Shown: in pieces, positions 59,014-64,000 of the stretch
Layout of the letters: every line of letters begins with the position of its first letter
Numbering within the stretch: position 1 is the first letter of the stretch
NCBI GenBank assembly: GCA_963842955.1
Contig: CAWJIJ010000009.1
Location: 496,001 to 560,000, forward strand
Length of the DNA: 64,000 nucleotides
Reading direction: 5' to 3'
From: JARFQW01 sp963842955
Lineage (GTDB): Bacteria; Pseudomonadota; Gammaproteobacteria; Steroidobacterales; XN24
Position numbers and translations under genes: made by a program
The notes under the pieces: model-generated
Told to the model about the DNA's origin: nothing
The model's input: the letters and a program-made list of their open reading frames with translations, nothing else
Databases searched by the model: none

Positions 59014-59273
59014 GTCCGGCCGAGAATTTCGCCCAGAAGCAAGAATAGATAATGATCATAAATACAATATAGATAGAACGCAAATATAATTCGTTAAGTA
59101 TGACTATAGATTCTCAGCGCATGGCATCAGGCGATACAGTCGTCGTGAGCTATCATCGGTTGGAAAGGTGCCGGGCCGTCGGGCGGCCTCCGGCCCCGCG
59201 CTGGCGGGGGGTTGGTCCGGCTCTGGCGGCAACAGCTTCACCCCCCCGGGACCGGGAACGCCAGGAGCATGTG
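59014..59273 (+). promoter_or_regulatory. AT-rich gap before the last phoU gene
   Basis: The 260 bases hold no convincing gene. Bases 59025-59125 are strikingly AT-rich in a GC-rich setting. A 19-base segment at 59048-59066, starting GATAATGAT, matches the classical Fur box at 14 of 19 positions by my count, but in such AT-rich DNA this may be chance. The second half returns to high GC, with a C-run before the ribosome site CAGGAG. Confidence 0.4.
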
Positions 59274-60002
59274 ATGGCCGAGACCCATGAAGACCATACC
59301 GTTCGCAGCTATGACCAGGAGCTGGACCAGCTCAGCGTATCGCTGCTGACCCTGGGAGGGCTCGTCATTGACCAGGTGGAGCAGGCAGTGGCCGCCCTGG
59401 TGGGGCGCGACGCGGACTTGGCCAGGAAGGTCGTCGCCCGGGAGAAGGAGGTCAACGCCTACGATACCCGGATCGAGGAACTGGCCGTTCAGATTCTGGC
59501 CAAGCGGGCGCCGGTCGGGGGCGATCTGCGGGCGATCCTCGCCATGCTCAAGGGAGGCACGGACCTGGAGCGCGCCGGCGACGAGGCCAAGAAGATCGCG
59601 AAGGTGGCCCGGTCCCTGACCGAGCAGACAGGTCCCGCCGGAGGAGGCTCTCGTGGGCCGGGTGGAGGCCATGACCGCACTGGTCACCCAGATGCTTCGG
59701 GATGTTCTTTCCGCCTGGATGACAGCAACGAGGAGCTGGCTGTCAGGGTCGCCCAGGGTGACAAGGCCGTGGACAAGCAATACCGCCAGGCCCTCGCCAC
59801 CATGCATGATTATCTGCAGCTGGAGGGCAGGGATGTGCACTACGTGGCCGACGCTATCATCGTCCTGAAGGCCCTGGAGCGGGTGGGAGACCATGCGAAG
59901 AACATCGCCAAGTACGTGGTGTTCGTGGTCGAGGGGCGGGACGTGCGGCACGTGAAGGCGAAACACCTCCACAAGGAAATCGGCGACGGCCCGGCCCAGT
60001 AG
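59274..60002 (+). pseudogene. phoU: PhoU-family gene, third copy, with two compensating frameshifts
   Basis: The open frame gives 242 residues from ATG 59274. Both PhoU signatures are present (TDLERAGDEAKKIAKVARSL and ALERVGDHAKNIAKYVVFVVEG). Between about 59630 and 59720 the open frame reads a Gly-rich segment unlike PhoU, while the neighbouring frame reads PPEEALVGRVEAMTALVTQM and then LRDVLSAWM, which aligns with the copy at 58291. An extra base near 59630-59637 and a missing G near 59720 would explain it. If real, one helix of the bundle is replaced; if an error, the gene is intact. Confidence 0.75.
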
Positions 60003-60019
60003 GCTTTCGGGCCCGCCCG

Positions 60020-60847
60020 TCAGCGGGCGCTGCGCAGGAGCTCGTTGATGCCCACCTTGGCACGGGTTTTTTCGTCGACCCGCTTCACAATCACAGCGCA
60101 GTAGAGGCTGTAGCGGCCGTCTTCGGACGGAAGATTGCCCGGCACGACCACCGCGCCGGACGGCACCCGGCCGTAGATCACCTCGTCCCGCTCCCGGTCG
60201 TAGATTCGCGTGCTCTGGCCGATGAAAACCCCCATGGAAATCACCGCTCCCTGCTCGACGATGACGCCTTCCACGATCTCGGAGCGTGCGCCGATAAAGC
60301 AGTGATCCTCGATAACAGTCGGGTTGGCCTGCAGGGGCTCGAGTACGCCGCCGATGCCCGCGCCGCCGGACAGATGGACGTGCGCGCCGATCTGGGCGCA
60401 GGATCCGACGGTGGCCCAGGTGTCCACCATCGTGCCGGGGCCGACCCAGGCGCCGATGTTGACGTAGGACGGCATCAGGACCGCATCCGGAGCCACATAG
60501 GCGCCGCGCCTGACGACCGCCGGCGGAACGACCCGCGCGCCCTGCGCTTCGAAGCGCGCCGCATCCCAGCCCGCGTACTTGAGCGGCACCTTGTCGTAGC
60601 CACGGGCCGCGCCCAGGTCCACGACGGTATTGGACTCCAGGCGGAACGAGAGCAAAACCGCCTTCTTCAGCCACTGGTTCACGACCCAGCCATCCGGCCC
60701 GGGCTCCGCGACCCGCCAGCGCCCCGAATCGAGGCCTTCCAGCGCCTCGGTGACCGCTTCCCGCAAATCGGCAGGACAGCGCTCAGGAGAGAAATCGCTC
60801 CGGTGTTCGAATCCGTCTTCGATCAAGTGCTGAATGTTCTTGCTCAT
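60020..60847 (-). CDS. dapD: Tetrahydrodipicolinate N-succinyltransferase
   Basis: Succinylates tetrahydrodipicolinate in the diaminopimelate pathway, 275 residues. The left-handed beta-helix with hexapeptide repeats is seen in the middle (GAYVAPDAVLMPSYVNIGAW and DTWATVGSCAQIGAHVHLSG). The N-terminal helical domain starts MSKNIQHLIEDGFEHRSD. Its start overlaps the dapC stop by one base. Intact frame. Confidence 0.96.
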   Translation of the reverse strand: MSKNIQHLIEDGFEHRSDFSPERCPADLREAVTEALEGLDSGRWRVAEPGPDGWVVNQWLKKAVLLSFRLESNTVVDLGAARGYDKVPLKYAGWDAARFEAQGARVVPPAVVRRGAYVAPDAVLMPSYVNIGAWVGPGTMVDTWATVGSCAQIGAHVHLSGGAGIGGVLEPLQANPTVIEDHCFIGARSEIVEGVIVEQGAVISMGVFIGQSTRIYDRERDEVIYGRVPSGAVVVPGNLPSEDGRYSLYCAVIVKRVDEKTRAKVGINELLRSAR

Positions 60848-62060
60848 TAATGGCTTTCCACAAATCGTTTGATGCGCCGGGCAGCTTCCACGCAGGCGTC
60901 GACTTCCGCGACCAGGGAAAGCCGGATCCGGCCCGTACCGGGATCACCGCCCGGACCGGGTCGCGACAGATAGGAGCCCGGCAGAACCGTTACGTTCTCT
61001 GCAGCGAACAGGTCCCGGGCAAACTTCTCGTCGCTTCCGGGCTGGTCGCTCCCGGGCACGCCCGCCCAGACATAGAAGGACGCCGGTGGCGTTTCGCGCG
61101 TCGAGCACGGACTCCAGGATCGGCATCGCCGCCGCGTATTTCTGCTGGTACAGGGCCCGGTTCCGACGTACATGTTCCTCGTCGTTCCAGGCGGGAATGC
61201 TCGCAAGCTGGACGGCTTCCGGCACGGCGCAGCCGTGGTAGGTCCGGTACAAGCGATAGCCGGACATCACTCGTTGCATCGCCGGCAACAAACCCGGAGC
61301 GGAGGCCGGGTACGTTGGATCGCTTCGACAGGCTGTGAAACACGATGCAGCGCTCCGCACCTGTGCGGCCGAGGCGGGCGCAGGCTTCCAGGAGGCCCGG
61401 CGGCGGTGCTTCGTCGTCCAGGTAGATATCGGCATAGCATTCGTCGGAGGCGATCAGGAAATCGTGCCGGTCAGCGAGCTCGATGGCGTGCTCCAGGAAG
61501 GCGAGATCCATCACCGCACCGGTGGGGTTGCCGGGGCTGCACAGAAACAGCACCTGGCAGCGGTCCCATTGGGCATCGGACACCCGGTCCAGGTCCGGCA
61601 GGAAGCCATTGTCGGCCGTGGTATCCAGGTAGCCAGGCTCGGCGCCGGCCAGGATCGCACCGCCCTCGTAGATCTGGTAGCAGGGATTGGGCATCAGGAC
61701 CAGCGGAGCTCCGGCCGGATCAACCGCTGCCTGCACGAAAGCAAACAGCGCCTCGCGCGTCCCGTTTACCGGAAGCACCTGGGTCTCGGGATCGACCATT
61801 CCTTCCGGCAGCGTATAGCGTTGCTGAAGCCAGTTGGCTGCGGCTTCGCGGAATTCCGGAAGCCCCAGGGCTTTCGGATAGTTTCCGAGGCGGTCCCGGT
61901 GCGCCGCGAAGGCCTCAAAAATGAAATCCGGCGCAGGATGCCGCGGTTCGCCGATCGACAGGGAGATCGAGTCAAGCTCCCCGGGAGGCGTAATGCCCGC
62001 CTTCAGCGCCGCGAGCTTCTCAAAGGGGTAGGGCATGAGGCGCGACAGCCTGGGGTTCAC
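60847..62060 (-). pseudogene. dapC: Succinyldiaminopimelate aminotransferase gene with two frameshifts
   Basis: Class I aminotransferase acting between DapD and DapE. Frame 1 runs from GTG 62060 through LSIGEPRHPAPDF, SPGNPTGAVMDL and the PLP-lysine block FHSLSKRSNVPGLRSGF to near 61290. Frame 2 carries on with LLPAMQRVMSGYRLYRTYHG to about 61094. Frame 3 gives TPPASFYVWAGVPGSD and the end IKRFVESH at 60847. The first break falls on bases that can be read as FVAGD and as LLPAM, as if the codons between two short repeats were lost. The second looks like one extra A in an AAA run. The 5' and 3' parts are otherwise complete. Confidence 0.85.
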
Positions 62061-62087
62061 GTTGTTTCCTTGATGCGCGTTATGGGT

Positions 62088-64000
62088 TCAGGCGGATTTT
62101 CGCTTGGCATCCGGGGGATCGTCCAGTCGCCCGGCAAGACGCTCGGCGAGGTCCGCTTGGGCTCTTTCATCCAGTACATGCCCCCCACGGTCAGTGACGA
62201 AAAACACGTCCTCGGCGCGCTCGCCGATGGTCATCACCTTTGCGGCGCGGAGCACGATACCGGCTTCCACAAAGGCTTTGCCGACTTCCGACAGCAGACC
62301 GGGCCGGTCTGCGGCCACGATTTCAAGGAGCGTACGCTGGCCGGCTTCGTCATCTGAAAAAGCGATACGCGTGGGGGTCGAGAACATGCGGACCTGCCGA
62401 GGCGCCTGGCGGGTCACCATAGGGGGTATGCCGTCGGAGTCCTGAACGGCCCGGCGGATCGCGCTGTCTATCTGCTTCAGACGGCTGGTCTCGGTAATCT
62501 GGGACCCGTCACCTTCCAGCACATGATAGGTCTGGATGGTTCGCCCGTCGGCGATCGGCACAACCCGGGCGTCCTGGACATTGACGCCGAGTTCGTCAAG
62601 CACCGCGGTTGCGCGAGCGAATCCATGGCGATCTTCGCGGATCACCACGAGCACGCCGGTCACGCCCTGGTCGGGAAGCCGTTCAACGGCAATGCCCTCG
62701 GTGGCCTTCTCCTTGTCGAGCCGCACGAGCGTCCGCGTGTGCCAGGCAATCTCCTCGGGTGAATACCGGAGGAAATAGTCGTTCGTGAACGCCTGCCAGG
62801 CCTTGCGAACCCGTCCGCGCCGCACGCCCATGGAACGCAGGCGGTCCCGGGCCGACGTCTGTGTCTCGGATATCAGCTGCTCCTCGTCCACGGGTTGCTC
62901 AAGACCTCGCATGAGCGCGCGTCGGACGCTGTCGTAGAACTCCTCGAAGAGCGTTTCCTTCCAGGAGTTCCACAGCCTCGGGTTCGTGCCCGTCACATCG
63001 GCCACGGTGAGCACGAAGAGGTAGTTCAGATGGTTTTGATCCCCCACCTGCCGGGCGAAGGCATTGATGACTTCGGGATCCCGAATGTCCTTTTTCTGAG
63101 CCGTGATCGAGAAGACCAGGTGATGGCGGACCAGCCAGGCGACGAGGCGGGCGTCATAGGGCGACAGTCCCTGCTCTAGGCAGAAAGACTCGGCGTCCAC
63201 CGCGCCGAGCTCCGAGTGATCGCCCCCGCGGCCCTTGGCGATGTCATGGAACAGCCCGGCCAGGTAGGCCAGTTCCGGCTTGGGAAGCTCCTGCATGATG
63301 CGGCTGCAGCGTGGCATCTCGTGGTCAAAACGAGGCAGGGCGAAGCGCCGCAGGTTGCTGACCACGAACAGGGTGTGAGCATCCACCGTATAGGCGTGGA
63401 AAAGGTCAAACTGCATGCGTCCGACTACCCGCCCGAACGCGGGAATGTAGCGACCGAGAACCCCGTAGAGATTCATCCGCCGCAGTTCGTGGGTGACACC
63501 CTTCGGCGCACGGAGTATTTCCATGAACAAGCGGTGATGGCGAGGGTTCTGGCGGAATTCCTCGTCGATCAGCGGCAGGTTCTTTCTGATCAGGCGGATG
63601 GTTTCCGCGCTGACGCCCTTCAGCCCGGTCTGCTCCTGCAGCAGGTGAAAAATTTCCAGCAACGCGGACGGAGATAGCTCGAACACGTCATCGCTTGTGA
63701 CCTCGAGAAATCCGTTGTGTACCTGGAAACGCGCATTGATCGGCCGGGGCTCCGCCTCCGGTTCCATCAGAATGGCTTCCTGGAAGAGCTGAAGGAGCAT
63801 CTCGTTCAGGCGGGACAGCTCCATCACGGTCCGATAGTACTTCTGCATGAACTGTTCGACGGCGAGAGTGAAGGTCGCGTCTTCATAGCCAAACAGCGTC
63901 TGCCAGGGAGACCTGGTGGTCGAAGAGCAGCCGGTCCTCCCGGCGCCCGGTGATCGTGTGCAATGCCCAGCGAATGCGCCACAGGAATGTCTGCCCGGCC
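62088..64000 (-). pseudogene. glnD: Bifunctional uridylyltransferase/uridylyl-removing enzyme GlnD, partial, with a frameshift
   Basis: Nitrogen sensor that modifies PII. The C-terminal two thirds are present. The HD domain is AGLFHDIAKGRGGDHSELG and two ACT domains lie at the end (VLVVIREDRHGFARATAVLD and LLEIVAADRPGLLSEVGKAF). The frame from 63848 (MQKYYRTVMELSRL) extends upstream as LFGYEDATFTLAVEQF. The next upstream part (TFLWRIRWALHTITGRREDR and LLFDHQVSLA) is in another frame, the shift being near 63897-63905. The N-terminal nucleotidyltransferase domain lies outside the window. Confidence 0.85.

Noticed and set aside
1..64000. CRISPR arrays, insertion sequences, prophage genes, tRNA or rRNA genes
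   Set aside because: No repeat-spacer pattern, transposase, integrase or structural RNA could be seen on reading both strands.

Overview
This window is a GC-rich stretch of a proteobacterial chromosome. Its first 36 kb hold most of a photosynthesis gene cluster (PGC). The remaining 28 kb are ordinary housekeeping and phosphate-starvation genes. The set of neighbours (mrcB, yoaA, tsaB, phoBR, dsbB, dapE, dapD, glnD) and the tetraheme PufC suggest a purple or aerobic phototrophic gammaproteobacterium, for example Ectothiorhodospiraceae-like. That assignment is inference, because no 16S or other phylogenetic marker search was possible.

Region 1 (1-36.1 kb), PGC. The regulators ppsR (cut by the window edge) and aerR read left. 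From a shared promoter region bchF-N-B-H-L-M-lhaA-puhA-puhBC-acsF-puhE-bchI-D-O reads right with mostly overlapping genes. crtB follows, then divergent crtC and crtE-crtF, then bchC-X-Y-Z and pufQ-B-A-L-M-C, then convergent crtD and crtI. Together these encode Mg-chelatase (BchHID), the Mg-protoporphyrin methyltransferase (BchM), the O2-dependent cyclase (AcsF), the dark protochlorophyllide reductase (BchLNB), chlorophyllide reductase (BchXYZ), bacteriochlorophyll a ring-A steps (BchF, BchC), the reaction centre (PufL, PufM, PuhA, PufC), LH1 (PufB, PufA) and assembly factors (LhaA, PuhB/C, PuhE, PufQ). CrtE-B-I-C-D-F are the spirilloxanthin-type carotenoid enzymes; no crtA is present. bchG, bchP and bchE are not in the window. 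The standout features are a single-ORF PuhB-PuhC fusion, a PufQ with an LH1-beta-like WxWRPW...EGY segment but no bacteriochlorophyll-ligating His, and PpsR/CrtJ half-sites repeated every 13 bp at the crtC/crtE and bchC promoters.

Region 2 (36.4-40.5 kb) is an accessory patch: an alpha/beta hydrolase, a methyltransferase, a class III cyclase fused to an FHA domain, a small basic-tailed protein, and a phasin with a histone-H1-like tail, a clear promoter and a tandem-repeat operator.

Region 3 (40.5-52.6 kb) carries a secreted protein, mrcB-TPR lipoprotein-yoaA-tsaB, phoB-phoR, an OprP/OprO-type porin, phoU, dsbB and dapE.

Region 4 (52.6-64 kb) has pstS-C-A-B followed by three phoU-type genes, one of them a remnant. 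This block sits between two leftward groups, arsC-like/dapE and glnD-dapC-dapD, that often lie together in gammaproteobacteria. In this last 11.5 kb four genes have broken frames: the arsC-like gene, the last phoU (two compensating shifts), dapC (two shifts) and glnD. The clustering points first to lower sequence quality and only second to real decay.
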